A stretch of 64,000 nt of DNA from Anadara kagoshimensis (GCA_021292105.1 CM037857.1:32744680-32808679), one strand, 5' to 3'; shown: positions 24,601-28,774, counted from the stretch's first letter. Notes: generated from the letters alone by a model not told the origin. Numbers and translations: made by a program.

Positions 24601-26993
24601 AAATTTCCAAAACGGGTTGCTGGGCATCATTTTCCAAAATGTTTGTAGACTCATCTATTATACCACCCATTGGAGACCGATTTCCCTGTTCAAGGTTAAT
24701 ACTAATTTCTGAAGTTTTCATTCTCTTCTCAAGTTTATTTGTATTTGACTTTAATTTTCTTTTATTTGGGGCGTGTATTTTACTGGAAAAATGCCAAAAA
24801 GGTTTAGTGCTTTAGTGATTCACACCCGGCGATTTCACAAAATTACTCCTCTTCAGAATCTCACCAACATACACTTCTTTCACGCCTGACGATTTCAAAC
24901 TATCCACTAACGCACAAATATTCCTAATAATTTCCGTTGGTCCACAAGTTGGAGAAACGTCATTACCACCTAACTGAATATACACTACGTGGGGCTTGTA
25001 ACACAACAACGGACGAAATAGTTCACTATCAATACTGTCTGCTCTCATACCGCCTTTCCCGAAACAACGCACATTCACTGGCACCCTAAAATCACCCTTG
25101 CACCACATGTCTACTCTCTTTACATAACTAGATCCAAAAACAGCCACTCTTGTCATTAAATTAACACGTCTGTCTCTAAGCACCATTAACATTTGTCCAA
25201 ACACATTCTCTCCATCACCGTATCTTCCACTTCCCCAATATCTATCGGCCACATTATGCACAAGCACTCTGTCTCTACTTTCAATCAAATATCTCGCAAA
25301 CTCTTTCACTTGTTCAAATTTCTTAATGTCATTCGCTAACTCTAAAAATCCATGGTCCACCGCCTTCCGAAACTGATATGCATGCTCAACACTATTAAAT
25401 ACTTGTCCCATATAATAAACTTTACACGGATAAAAATTTGACAACACACAATCTTCACCTTTGAAAAACAAAGAAGCCATTCTCATAAATAAGTGATTTG
25501 GTTCAGGTTCAGTATCAAACTGTGCCTATTGCTATAACTTAGCCCTTATTTATAGTCCAGAAATTATTGACACCTAATTAAGTAGCAGTGTCCCAAGTTC
25601 ACAGATACCTACTTACCTATACTTGATCGGTCAATTAATTACTCAGAATCCTGTGTTCACGGGTCTTAATTGGATTAAGAGATTAACGGTATCCCGTGTT
25701 CACCGTCTTAATGGGATTAAGTGATTAACGGTTCGGTGCAGCGTCTCATGTTCTATACCTAATTACTTTGACACGAGCGGTGCATTAATTACACAGTATC
25801 CTATGTTCACGGGTCTTAATTAGATTAAGTGATTAACGCTTCCGTGCAGCATCCCATGTTCACAGATATGTACCTAATTACTTTGACATGACAGTGAATT
25901 AATTACTCAGTATCCTATGTTCACAGGTCTTAATTAGATTAAGAGATTAACGTATTCACATCCTTACTGGAGTATGGAGATTAATAATCAAAGTGAATTA
26001 ATTAATTAGTTGTTCGAACACGACTCATCAAGTAATTGCTCTTTAATTCCTGTTGACAAATCCCCTATAAACATGTAAAGTACATCTATATTGATTTTAA
26101 TTTAAAACTTTTTAAAGATTAATTATTATGTTCTCATCAATTATGATAATAATGATAATAAAATCAATTATTAGAGGAAAATAAGAATAAATTGCTTACA
26201 TTGATTTTAATATTATACAAGTATAAATTGAATAATTCTGATTACCGGTCGCGACACGTGTTCCAATAAAACTTGATCAATTTACCTTAAATAGTGACAT
26301 TATAGTTTGACAGTTTACTTTACAAAATCTCATGAATTAGGCCGATATACTTCAGTGATCACAACTTTAGATCGTGCGACAGTATTGCCGACATACTTCA
26401 TTGAACACAACCTTGCCCTTATACAGCTGATACTAGTTATCGTATTGCGCATGCGTAAGTGTAAATAACGCCAGCCTACTACCTGGACTATACGGCCTTA
26501 AGTGTAAATAATCAATCCGAAATAATAATTTAACAGTCAGAGAGGTCGGTCAAAAATAGTTTGCTAAACAAAGAAAAAGTACGTGAATAAAAGTCATTAA
26601 AAAAACCAAACTTGAAAATAAATAAATAAATAAATTAATTAATTAAAAACATGGGGGGGGGAGAAATTTATTTGGGGCGGAAAAGCTTGGGCGGAATGAC
26701 ATTTTGTTTGGGGCGGAAAAGTTTATGTTTGGGGCGGAACGACATAGGGCGGAAAGGATTTGGGGCGAAATGACTATAATTCATCTGAGTATGTCATGAG
26801 CGGCGTTGTGGGTTCGCCTAAACTTCAAAGTTCTCCCTTGTAACGTACATTGTACAAAATCTCGGGTAGTGTTAACATCAACTTTTCTTGTTTTAGAAAA
26901 TTCTTCCCATGTATACCAATAAGAATACTCTAAAAGCCAACTATTCAATCTTTTGTTTGCTTTGTTTTCAATTTCTGTCTTGCCCGCCATCAT
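3366..26993 (-). CDS. TERF: TRF1/TRF2-like telomere repeat-binding protein (whole gene, nine exons seen)
   Basis: Homologue of the shelterin double-strand telomere-binding factors, which dimerise through a TRFH domain and bind TTAGGG repeats through a C-terminal Myb domain in the nucleus. Exons seen (plus coordinates, read right to left): about 26,784-26,993, 13,738-13,973, 13,085-13,171, 12,221-12,370, 10,189-10,255, 8,000-8,117, 7,487-7,559, 4,958-5,011, 3,366-3,682. The summed product is about 435 residues, close to vertebrate TRF1. Order fits the family: N-terminal TRFH helices ([12 protein letters not shown]), middle helices ([16 protein letters not shown]), a late TRFH segment ([15 protein letters not shown]), a Ser/Lys/Glu-rich linker, then the Myb domain with telobox VKLKDRWRT. 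Phases match at every junction except exon 5 to exon 6 (phase 1 against 2), which implies an unseen exon, and exon 1 to exon 2, where no GT donor is visible. The first intron is filled with transposons. Domain order and telobox make the identity strong; whether the gene is intact is less sure. Confidence 0.85.
3900..3927. repeat. Poly-A tract in TERF-like intron
   Basis: About 28 consecutive A on the plus strand. The surrounding intron shows no other recognisable element. The small frames that cross it translate to Lys or Phe runs and are not genes. Confidence 0.9.
4582..4790. mobile_element. 209-bp MITE, copy 1 of 3
   Basis: Begins AATTGACGGATCACTGG and ends with the inverted CCAGT/GATACGTCAATT. 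The interior carries CACAATGTTCCGACAAAGG and ATGAAAACTCGGTCTG, matching the copies at 6,643 (inverted) and 28,775. All three measure 209 bp. It lies in the last intron of the TERF-like gene. The minus frame of 63 residues inside it is a by-product. Confidence 0.85.
4958..5011 (-). CDS. TERF: TERF-like exon: linker segment
   Basis: A 54-bp exon between acceptor GTTTCAG and donor GTGATTA on the minus strand. It begins with two bases completing an Asp codon and ends with one base of the Gly codon finished by the last exon, so both junctions are in phase. It encodes a Ser/Asn/Arg-rich piece ([17 protein letters not shown]). Only one of its three frames is open and phase-compatible. Confidence 0.8.
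   Translation of the reverse strand: MLMQARTTVTAVLVTDQ
5540..5996 (+). pseudogene. Degenerate BED zinc-finger start next to a hAT-like terminus
   Basis: From the ATG at 5,669 the frame reads [14 protein letters not shown], then TTTACNIHG. The RSKVWDHF block is typical of the BED zinc finger at the start of hAT transposases and ZBED proteins, but the second Cys of the CxxC pair is replaced by His and the HxxxH part is absent, so the finger is broken. The upstream text is GC-richer than its surroundings. About 320 bp downstream the sequence TTTGTCCCAGCCCTA (ending near 5,996) looks like a hAT-type right end. I did not find the matching left end. A chance or domesticated exon is the alternative. 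Confidence 0.4.
6528..6580 (-). mobile_element. SINE 3'-tail relic
   Basis: GGAGTAATGTTGGAAATACG followed by CCCAGTCAAGAGTATTTCAC and TTATATC is the reverse complement of the common SINE tail. It lies directly after a poly-C run at 6,498-6,511. The head is missing. Confidence 0.65.
6643..6851. mobile_element. 209-bp MITE, copy 2 of 3 (inverted)
   Basis: Starts AATTGATGTATCGCCG and ends GCGATACATCAATT. The interior is the reverse complement of the copies at 4,582 and 28,775 (TTTCATTCATTTTGCATG, GGTACCAAAGCAGC-type blocks). It carries more substitutions than the other two but has the same 209-bp length. Confidence 0.85.
7139..7198. repeat. Three 20-bp tandem units
   Basis: GCATATTGATTTGTGTCTTT is repeated three times head to tail, with one T-to-G change in the middle unit. 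It is intronic to the TERF-like gene. Confidence 0.85.
7487..7559 (-). CDS. TERF: TERF-like exon: linker segment
   Basis: 73-bp exon flanked by acceptor TTGTTTTCAG and donor GTAAGTATG. It starts in phase 0 and leaves one base. The translation ([16 protein letters not shown], then YKEDTESE) is basic then acidic and joins in phase to exons 8,000-8,117 and 4,958-5,011. No known domain; it is part of the flexible linker between TRFH and Myb domains. Confidence 0.8.
7805..7915 (-). mobile_element. SINE 3'-tail relic
   Basis: Contains GGTGTTTAATGTCCCAATCA, then AGAATATTTCACTTATA and CCCCAGCTATAGGC, the reverse complement of the SINE tail with minor changes. The frame of 86 residues that covers it is not a gene. 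Confidence 0.75.
8000..8117 (-). CDS. TERF: TERF-like exon: heptad-like linker helix
   Basis: 118-bp exon with acceptor TATTATTTCAG and donor GTAAGCATT. It enters with one base and ends in phase 0. It encodes 39 residues rich in Leu, Ile, Lys and Glu with roughly heptad spacing ([19 protein letters not shown], then [10 protein letters not shown]), suggesting a short coiled coil. Its entry phase does not match the exon at 10,189-10,255, so one exon of length 3n+1 is probably missing from my model. Confidence 0.8.
8118..8769. other. TERF-like intron, unique-looking
   Basis: No exon with consistent phase could be recognised, although one small exon is expected somewhere between here and 10,188. 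The sequence is AT-rich and has no repeat match inside the window. Confidence 0.4.
8770..9835 (+). mobile_element. Repeat family X, copy 1 (about 1.07 kb)
   Basis: Matches the interrupted copy at 19,906-23,693 over almost its whole length: the block AACATAGCACTGCCGTGCTG, a C/G-rich run, GGAAAAAGAAACAATGTACC, AGTTGTACCCGATCGTTTTG, and the open frame at 9,474-9,809. It lacks the pearl-like insertion and the 347-bp MITE present in copy 2, so it acts as the empty-site reference for both. No terminal repeats are evident. It lies inside the intron between the 10.2 and 8.1 kb exons. Confidence 0.8.
9474..9809 (+). CDS. Unrecognised 111-residue frame in repeat family X
   Basis: The frame reads from [15 protein letters not shown] to QAWKLYK. 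It is conserved as an open frame in the second copy (23,419-23,703) for about 75 residues before that copy diverges, with mostly synonymous or mild differences. I do not recognise a domain. Further downstream (9,850-9,950) the translated string [14 protein letters not shown] resembles a stretch seen in some LINE-type polyproteins, but this is weak. It is a mobile-element frame and not a host gene. Confidence 0.35.
   Translation: MQKLLDASCRNILLDSEMYSENLFQMCICNQMHYPSQNTYLTIKQIYFFHAHLPGALFPCVLISYNFIAKKLDILEESDSKVRVHYREMLYKKFHPNLSREFHRQAWKLYK
10189..10255 (-). CDS. TERF: TERF-like exon: end of TRFH domain and start of linker
   Basis: 67-bp exon, acceptor TTTTTTGTAG and donor GTAAGGTGC. Only the phase-0 frame is open: [17 protein letters not shown], then SVGLK. 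It continues the end of the TRFH domain from the exon at 12,221-12,370 (PFLLM joined to LAKQLEE, comparable to PYLLTMAKK in vertebrate TRF2), then turns into a basic linker. It ends with one spare base, which does not fit the next recognised exon. Confidence 0.8.
10641..10908. mobile_element. Non-autonomous element with 3' hairpin (Helitron-like end)
   Basis: It contains the stretch TTTCATGAAAATCCATTGAAGG, then ACGGACGGACACATGGACGG, and ends with a perfect stem CCCCCACTT/AAGTGGGGG around 10,884-10,903. The architecture (no TIRs, a GC-rich terminal hairpin just before the end) is like a Helitron-type non-autonomous element. The 5' limit near GTGAGCCACAAGCTCAC is uncertain. Confidence 0.5.
11178..11410. 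mobile_element. 233-bp MITE, TIR TACTGTAGATTACTT
   Basis: The left end TACTGTAGATTACTTTTATT is mirrored by AAAAATAAGTGATCTACAGTA at the right end. The interior is rich in TTCGCGAAT-like segments. No coding capacity. Confidence 0.8.
11991..12072. repeat. Short dispersed repeat, copy 1
   Basis: AGTGAGGCCAGGTGCTCCGG with the following CTCCTGCTTAGCTAGCTAC block recurs at 27,162-27,232. The two copies share about 75 percent by eye. The copies lie in an intron of, and upstream of, the TERF-like gene. Confidence 0.55.
12221..12370 (-). CDS. TERF: TERF-like exon: C-terminal part of the TRFH domain
   Basis: 150-bp exon with acceptor TTCATTGTAG and donor GTAAGTATA, phase 0 at both ends. The 50 residues include [15 protein letters not shown] and [11 protein letters not shown], matching the late TRFH helices of TRF1/TRF2, where a bulky hydrophobic helix ends in a PxLL motif. 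Neighbouring exons join in frame on both sides. Confidence 0.85.
12391..12470. repeat. (GGAT)n microsatellite
   Basis: About 19 units of GGAT with a few interruptions (GAAT, GGGT, GGGAT). The minus-strand frame across it is a Ser-Ile-His-Pro run and not a gene. Confidence 0.95.
13085..13171 (-). CDS. TERF: TERF-like exon: central TRFH helix
   Basis: 87-bp exon, acceptor ACTTTTTAG and donor GTATGACTG, phase 0 on both sides. It encodes 29 residues: [20 protein letters not shown], then QWESSTTDE. The pattern AVxxCxxxGxFExxxxVFER is the same as in vertebrate TRF1/TRF2 (AVCMENGNFKEAEEVFER in human TRF1), which makes this the clearest TRFH signature in the gene. Confidence 0.9.
13496..13528. repeat. 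GGT/poly-G low-complexity tract
   Basis: GGTGGTGGTGG passes into about 20 consecutive G. It produces a poly-Gly frame on the plus strand that is not a gene. Confidence 0.9.
13738..13973 (-). CDS. TERF: TERF-like exon: N-terminal to middle TRFH helices
   Basis: 236-bp exon bounded by acceptor ACATTTTTTACAG and donor GTAATTATA. It enters with two bases and leaves in phase 0. It encodes 78 residues: [12 protein letters not shown], then [20 protein letters not shown], then [16 protein letters not shown]. The LxxxLCMLSxGxxLDxxF...LTxLE order is that of TRFH domains. The Met and short extension upstream of the acceptor are intronic. Confidence 0.88.
14100..14950. mobile_element. Foldback element, about 0.85 kb, with a 125-bp inner palindrome
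   Basis: The inner part (14,472-14,599) is an inverted repeat: CACCAGTAACAGCGTAAGAC on one side and GTCTTACTGTGTTACTGGTG on the other, with GAGATATCTCAAAC inside. Outer arms (about 14,215-14,471 and 14,600-14,945) are also inverted copies: CATTTGATGCAA against TTGCATCAAATG, and two GGGTGAGAC blocks. A partial extra copy of the inner arm lies at 14,110-14,200. The whole can fold into one long stem. It carries no coding sequence. Confidence 0.75.
14978..17415 (+). mobile_element. Mutator-like element A: long TIRs and 10-bp target duplication
   Basis: TIRs of about 110 bp: TTATTTACACTTAAGGCCGT, then GTAGTAGGCTGGCGTTATTT, then the GCGCAATACGATAAC region at the left, and the same inverted at 17,304-17,408. 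TAATTTTTTC flanks both ends (14,968-14,977 and 17,416-17,425), a 10-bp direct repeat. TIRs over 100 bp with 9-11-bp duplications are characteristic of the Mutator superfamily; no MULE transposase is visible, so the class is inferred from structure. The interior holds a degenerate Ulp1/PHD gene (16,420-16,818). The left third is homologous to the right end of element B (23,694-26,518), which is inverted relative to it. Confidence 0.75.
16420..16818 (+). pseudogene. Ulp1-protease C-terminus plus PHD finger, frameshifted
   Basis: Remnant of the gene seen in better condition at 24,091-24,650. Pieces recognisable in shifting frames: [14 protein letters not shown], then [14 protein letters not shown], then a PHD-type zinc finger with [25 protein letters not shown] and YFCSDVCE, ending at TAA near 16,818. 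At least two frameshifts separate these blocks (after the poly-T/C run near 16,490-16,500 and near 16,620). The Ulp1 catalytic Cys region is lost. It sits inside Mutator-like element A. Confidence 0.8.
17426..17998. other. TERF-like intron between the two large insertions
   Basis: About 570 bp that appears to be original intron sequence between element A and the composite element. A 106-residue plus-strand frame (17,454-17,774) has no recognisable domain. A poly-C run lies at 17,810-17,821. Confidence 0.4.
18007..18125 (+). repeat. Left TIR of the composite element (TTCCGCCCC-rich)
   Basis: Reads GGTCGTTTCGCCCC, then CCGCCCCAAACATAAACTTT, then GGTCATTCCGCCCCAAGC. The same order is found inverted at 26,660-26,782. 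The TTCCGCCCC motif recurs five or six times within the TIR at irregular spacing. Confidence 0.75.
18490..18557 (+). mobile_element. SINE 3'-tail relic
   Basis: TCAGTGAAATAATCTTGACT then GGGACGTAAAACGCCG followed by ATCAATCAATCAAAC is the terminal part of the SINE tail with its simple-repeat end. Confidence 0.65.
18898..18942. repeat. (AAAT)n microsatellite
   Basis: Around ten AAAT/AATA units in an AT-rich stretch downstream of the broken transposase. Confidence 0.9.
19018..19564 (-). pseudogene. Kolobok-like (THAP-associated) transposase, C-terminal fragment
   Basis: Two overlapping minus frames together match the C-terminal part of Kolobok-type cut-and-paste transposases. The upstream frame has [20 protein letters not shown], then [19 protein letters not shown], the HxxW...C.G...L...W...NH..N.H pattern of that family. 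The downstream frame has [20 protein letters not shown], then [13 protein letters not shown], equivalent to the conserved E-F-N/H...FS...LAxxHxNEN block. A frameshift near 19,285 separates the frames and another lies upstream near 19,500. The catalytic DDE acidic residues upstream are not visible, so it is non-functional. Kolobok elements normally give TTAA duplications, so it need not belong to the surrounding TIRs. Confidence 0.65.
20166..22683 (+). mobile_element. Pearl-like non-autonomous element with tandem core repeats
   Basis: Begins ACAAGAGGCCCATGGGCTTA and ends TTTGGTCAGGTGAGCTA. It lacks TIRs. A core of about thirteen 145-bp units is followed by a unique 3' part containing TTTCACGAAATGAACAAACT and an (ACGC)n run. 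The plan (left end, tandem core, right end) is that of bivalve 'pearl' elements, considered Helitron-related in the literature. Repeat family X copy 1 (ATTTAAAAAAGTTGTACC at 8,994-9,011) shows the unoccupied target. A second 3' end lies at 36,395-36,772. Confidence 0.75.
20225..22130 (+). repeat. 145-bp tandem core of the pearl-like element
   Basis: Each unit contains CATCTGTGACCTTGACCTTT, ATGACCTTTTTCTATACATC, ACCTACAACATTCTAATATA, and TTTATAGTTTTCGAGATAAT. About thirteen copies are present; one near 21,130-21,170 is internally truncated. Variation is mostly single bases and 1-bp indels, concentrated in the first four units. Confidence 0.9.
22797..23143. mobile_element. 347-bp MITE, TIR AGTYGTTTTACCAGTTCCGA
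   Basis: The left end AGTTGTTTTACCAGTTCCGA and the right end TCGGAACTGGTAAAACGACT are near-perfect inverted copies. The element is absent from repeat family X copy 1 at the corresponding position, which confirms it as an insertion. No coding capacity. Confidence 0.8.
23419..23703 (+). CDS. Second copy of the unrecognised family X frame, truncated
   Basis: Starts like the 9,474 copy ([20 protein letters not shown]) and stays collinear up to [10 protein letters not shown], then diverges and ends at the junction with element B. The conserved frame over about 75 residues in two copies suggests it was once translated in the parent element. No domain recognised. Confidence 0.35.
   Translation: MQKLLDASRRNTLLDSEMYSENLFQMCICNQMHYPSQNTYLTIKQIYFFHAHLPGALFPGVLVSYNFIAKKLDILEESDTNLRVHFVHAVQKIP
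23694..24060 (-). repeat. About 2.1 tandem units of 175 bp at the 3' end of element B
   Basis: TTCCTTAACTAATATTTACA begins units at about 23,695, 23,870 and 24,040. Each contains GTCTCTGAGGTTACACAAAG and CAAAGTCGCAACTGATCACC. Element A has a single copy of this block (16,885-16,970, opposite strand), so the tandem expansion is specific to element B. Confidence 0.85.
24091..24650 (-). pseudogene. Ulp1-like cysteine protease with C-terminal PHD finger (transposon cargo)
   Basis: In translation order on the minus strand: [18 protein letters not shown], then [20 protein letters not shown], directly followed by [20 protein letters not shown], then [20 protein letters not shown], and a PHD finger ([33 protein letters not shown]). 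The Q...[11 protein letters not shown] block is the Gln and catalytic Cys region of C48 (Ulp1/SENP) peptidases; the YDSLN segment precedes it as in that family. The His/Asp part of the triad upstream is missing or scrambled. A one-base shift in a T-run near 24,402 breaks the frame between DPATFF and the HQSEMRAHL continuation. Ulp1 domains are known cargo in animal and plant transposons; the PHD finger may target chromatin. Non-functional as it stands. Confidence 0.8.
24812..25486 (-). CDS. NADAR (YbiA-like) domain fused to an SGNH-hydrolase domain
   Basis: A 224-residue open frame. Residues 7-104 resemble NADAR/DUF1768 proteins, which handle ADP-ribose-type or riboside substrates: FFKGED (7-12), LSNFYPC (15-21), [13 protein letters not shown] (30-42), [15 protein letters not shown] (83-97), then MLMVLRDRR. 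The stretch between residues 52 and 70 is shorter than usual, suggesting an internal deletion. Residues 113-224 resemble the start of an SGNH hydrolase: FGSSYVKR (117-124, block I), [10 protein letters not shown] (142-151, block II) and IQLGGNDV (170-177, block III with Asn175). The block V Asp-His pair is absent because the frame stops at residue 224. It is transcribed in the same direction as the Ulp1/PHD remnant and lies upstream of it in the element. It is probably a truncated accessory protein of the transposon; enzymatic activity is doubtful. Confidence 0.7.
   Translation of the reverse strand: MRMASLFFKGEDCVLSNFYPCKVYYMGQVFNSVEHAYQFRKAVDHGFLELANDIKKFEQVKEFARYLIESRDRVLVHNVADRYWGSGRYGDGENVFGQMLMVLRDRRVNLMTRVAVFGSSYVKRVDMWCKGDFRVPVNVRCFGKGGMRADSIDSELFRPLLCYKPHVVYIQLGGNDVSPTCGPTEIIRNICALVDSLKSSGVKEVYVGEILKRSNFVKSPGVNH
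25630..25960. repeat. 130-bp tandem repeats in the 5' region of element B
   Basis: Two and a half to three units containing CAGTATCCTATGTTCACGGG, CTTAATTAGATTAAGTGATT and ACCTAATTACTTTGACA. Element A has about one and a half units at 15,540-15,660. Such subterminal repeats are common sites for transposase binding, but that role is only a possibility. Confidence 0.75.
26660..26782 (-). repeat. Right TIR of the composite element (GGGGCGGAA-rich)
   Basis: GGGGCGGAAAAGTTTATGTT followed by GGGGCGGAACGAC, then GGGGCGAAATGACT, ends next to the ATCTGAGT duplication. It mirrors 18,007-18,125 with a few indels. Confidence 0.75.
26784..26993 (-). CDS. TERF: TERF-like first coding exon: N-terminal TRFH helices
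   Basis: Starts with two adjacent ATG codons at 26,993 and encodes about 70 residues: [20 protein letters not shown], then a Lys/Thr-rich loop, then [15 protein letters not shown]. NxWLL and FRRTxNxAxxIL correspond to the first TRFH helices of TRF1/TRF2 (DFRRTRNSAEAII in human TRF1). The exon should end here and join the exon at 13,973, but neither the present sequence nor the sequence rebuilt without the transposon has a GT donor; instead the frame meets a TGA at 26,781-26,783. The composite transposon's 8-bp duplication covers the last codons. The exon may be broken or use an unusual donor. Confidence 0.75.
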
Positions 26994-28227
26994 TTCAGGA
27001 GACGGATGTAACTTGACCTAATTAATTTCGAAAAAGAAAACCGGACGAACAATATTCCGGAAATATAATGAATTTATATCTATCCGTACGTCCATTTATC
27101 ATATAATATCATGTCATGTTATAAATAAGAAAGTAGTGATTCATACCCAAATCACAATTCCAAAGCAGAAGTGAGACCGGGTGTTCTGGAATGGTAAATA
27201 CCTCTTGTTTAGTTAGCTACATGCACCAACCGTTTATTTAAACTCACAATCAATCAATCAAGCAATCAATCAATAATCAATCAGAGTCACGTTGTCATTC
27301 TATATATCTTAAGTCGTTTCTCCTTAAGAAGGCATTTACAGTGATTTAAAAAGTAGTCCTAATTCAGCAATTTTAGTTCTTCCGAGTCAAAACAGTTTTG
27401 CTATGAGAGTTGAGCAACATGATACTAAAATAAAATTGGCCAATCAATGAGAAAAAAATCTTTATAATTCATGGAGACTAGACTGTTCAAGGTATTGGGA
27501 ACAAAATTAATAATGAACAATTCATGGCTGAGACTTTCTACGGTTTAATGCGTTAACCAGGTGTAGGTGAGGTGTGGCATTCTGGACCCAGTTGTTCGAA
27601 GCTTGATTAGTTTAATCAGTGATTAACACAAATTAAAAACATCAATAAAAATGAACATAACATCATCAAATTGATGTTTTTATAACAACGTGGTTTAGTT
27701 TGGTGCAATTCTATCTATTTTTGAAATTTTCAATTTTAATTTCACAACATAATTGAAATTATGCTCAAACTTCGAACAACTGGTCCCTGATTTTAGGAAC
27801 GCCAATTAAAACATGGTCACACAGTCTATTTAAATTAAAGCGAATCACGTTAAATTTGAACATGGTGAACAATATACAACCAAATTTGTGGCAAAATAGT
27901 TAAAAGATACAAAAATCACTAAAAATTGAGAATTTTCATTCTATACTTGGATATTTGGTAGCCTTAGAATATGAAGTATCACGCCTGGATAACGCATTTT
28001 AAGAGGATGCAAATATATCGTAGAACATGTTAAGGACCTGGGCCAAAATTATCAAATAATTCCAAAATCTACACATTTATTAAGCAAACCAAAAAAAAAA
28101 CTCAGTACACTAGATTTTGCCTGTTGATTGATAATTTAAACCGTTAAGTTTTGTTTTTGTTCAATTTTCACTACTTTTGCAGCGGCGAATCTGAAATGAC
28201 TCAAAAGATATACATGTATCAAAAATG
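26994..28227. other. Region upstream of the TERF-like gene, no gene seen
   Basis: Contains the presumed promoter and 5' untranslated region of the TERF-like gene; the first 60 bp upstream of the ATG are slightly GC-richer. I see no TATA box at a convincing distance. A short dispersed repeat (27,162-27,232) and a CAAT repeat (27,248-27,282) are the only other items. Confidence 0.4.
27162..27232. repeat. Short dispersed repeat, copy 2
   Basis: Diverged copy of 11,991-12,072: AGTGAGACCGGGTGTTCTGG and the TTGTTTAGTTAGCTACATG block. Confidence 0.5.
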
Positions 28228-28489
28228 ATTACTGTAGAAACCACTGTGGCTGTGACAGTGAAATTCTCTTTATATCCATAGAAAATCAAATAAATTTGAA
28301 TAAAGTTTGATATTTTTCACTTACTTGTACCTAGTCGTAACAGGAAATCTGTATGCAGGTATGCGCATCCGCGACTGTCATAAAGTATGTCTGTAAAAAG
28401 GAAAATATAATGTTGTCGGTATGGGGATTTTACACATGCGAAAATGACGATGTTTACACCGGAAGTGATGTCCTTGGTGACGTTTTTTT
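28228..28489. mobile_element. Half copy of the ATTACTGTAG MITE
   Basis: Matches the left part of 2,448-2,932 (ATTACTGTAGAAACCACTG, ATCCATAGAAAATCAAAT, CGTAACAGGAAATCTGTATG) and then the central segment with ACACCGGAAGTGATGTCCTT. The right TIR is missing. Confidence 0.75.
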
Positions 28490-28547
28490 GTCTATCAGTA
28501 AACATAATTTCTAGTGAATTTCAATAATTTGAAAATATAATTGTAGC

Positions 28548-28620
28548 GGTCTGGGTAACTCAGTGGTAGAGCACTCGCCTATAGTGCGGGAGGTCCCGGG
28601 TTCGATCCACAGTCCGACCC
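28548..28620 (+). tRNA. tRNA-like sequence, probable SINE head or pseudogene
   Basis: Exactly 73 nt with an A box (TGGGTAACTCAGTGGTAGAG) and a B box (GGTTCGATCC). The anticodon stem CTCGC/GCGGG encloses the loop CTATAGT. Six of seven acceptor-stem positions pair. The T stem does not pair properly, and no CCA-ready 3' end is clear, so a functional tRNA is unlikely. Confidence 0.45.
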
Positions 28621-28774
28621 CAGTGCATTTTTTCTCTTTCCTGTTACATAATGAAGTTTTCTCCCTCCATCGTTAATGAACGGTCTTAAACTTGGTGAAC
28701 TTTTATCAGATACAAATTAAGATATGGTACAACATTTATCTGCTCCTAAGATCGTAGTATATCTTGGTAAGGAG

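Larger units (their letters stand above)
23694..26518 (-). mobile_element. Mutator-like element B, 3'-truncated
   Basis: Read on the minus strand, it starts at 26,518 with GGATTGATTATTTACACTTA, followed by the same 110-bp TIR as element A (GTTATCGTATTGCGCATGCG region at 26,433-26,462 on the plus strand). It then carries 130-bp repeats, the NADAR-SGNH frame and the Ulp1/PHD gene, and ends in 175-bp repeats at 23,694-24,060 without reaching the other TIR. It is therefore a truncated relative of element A that retains more of the coding cargo. Confidence 0.75.
17999..26790. mobile_element. Composite 8.8 kb transposon nest with 8-bp target duplication
   Basis: ATCTGAGT occurs at 17,999-18,006 and again at 26,783-26,790, directly outside an inverted pair of GGGGCGGAA-rich ends. 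The most economical reading is one DNA transposon (8-bp duplication, as in hAT, P, Merlin and a few other superfamilies) that later took several insertions: a Kolobok-like transposase remnant, repeat family X with its own insertions, and Mutator-like element B. The right-hand duplication overlaps the end of TERF-like exon 1. Confidence 0.7.

Noticed and set aside
28548-28620. Functional tRNA gene
   Set aside because: The T stem does not pair and the anticodon loop is odd; better seen as a SINE head or pseudogene.
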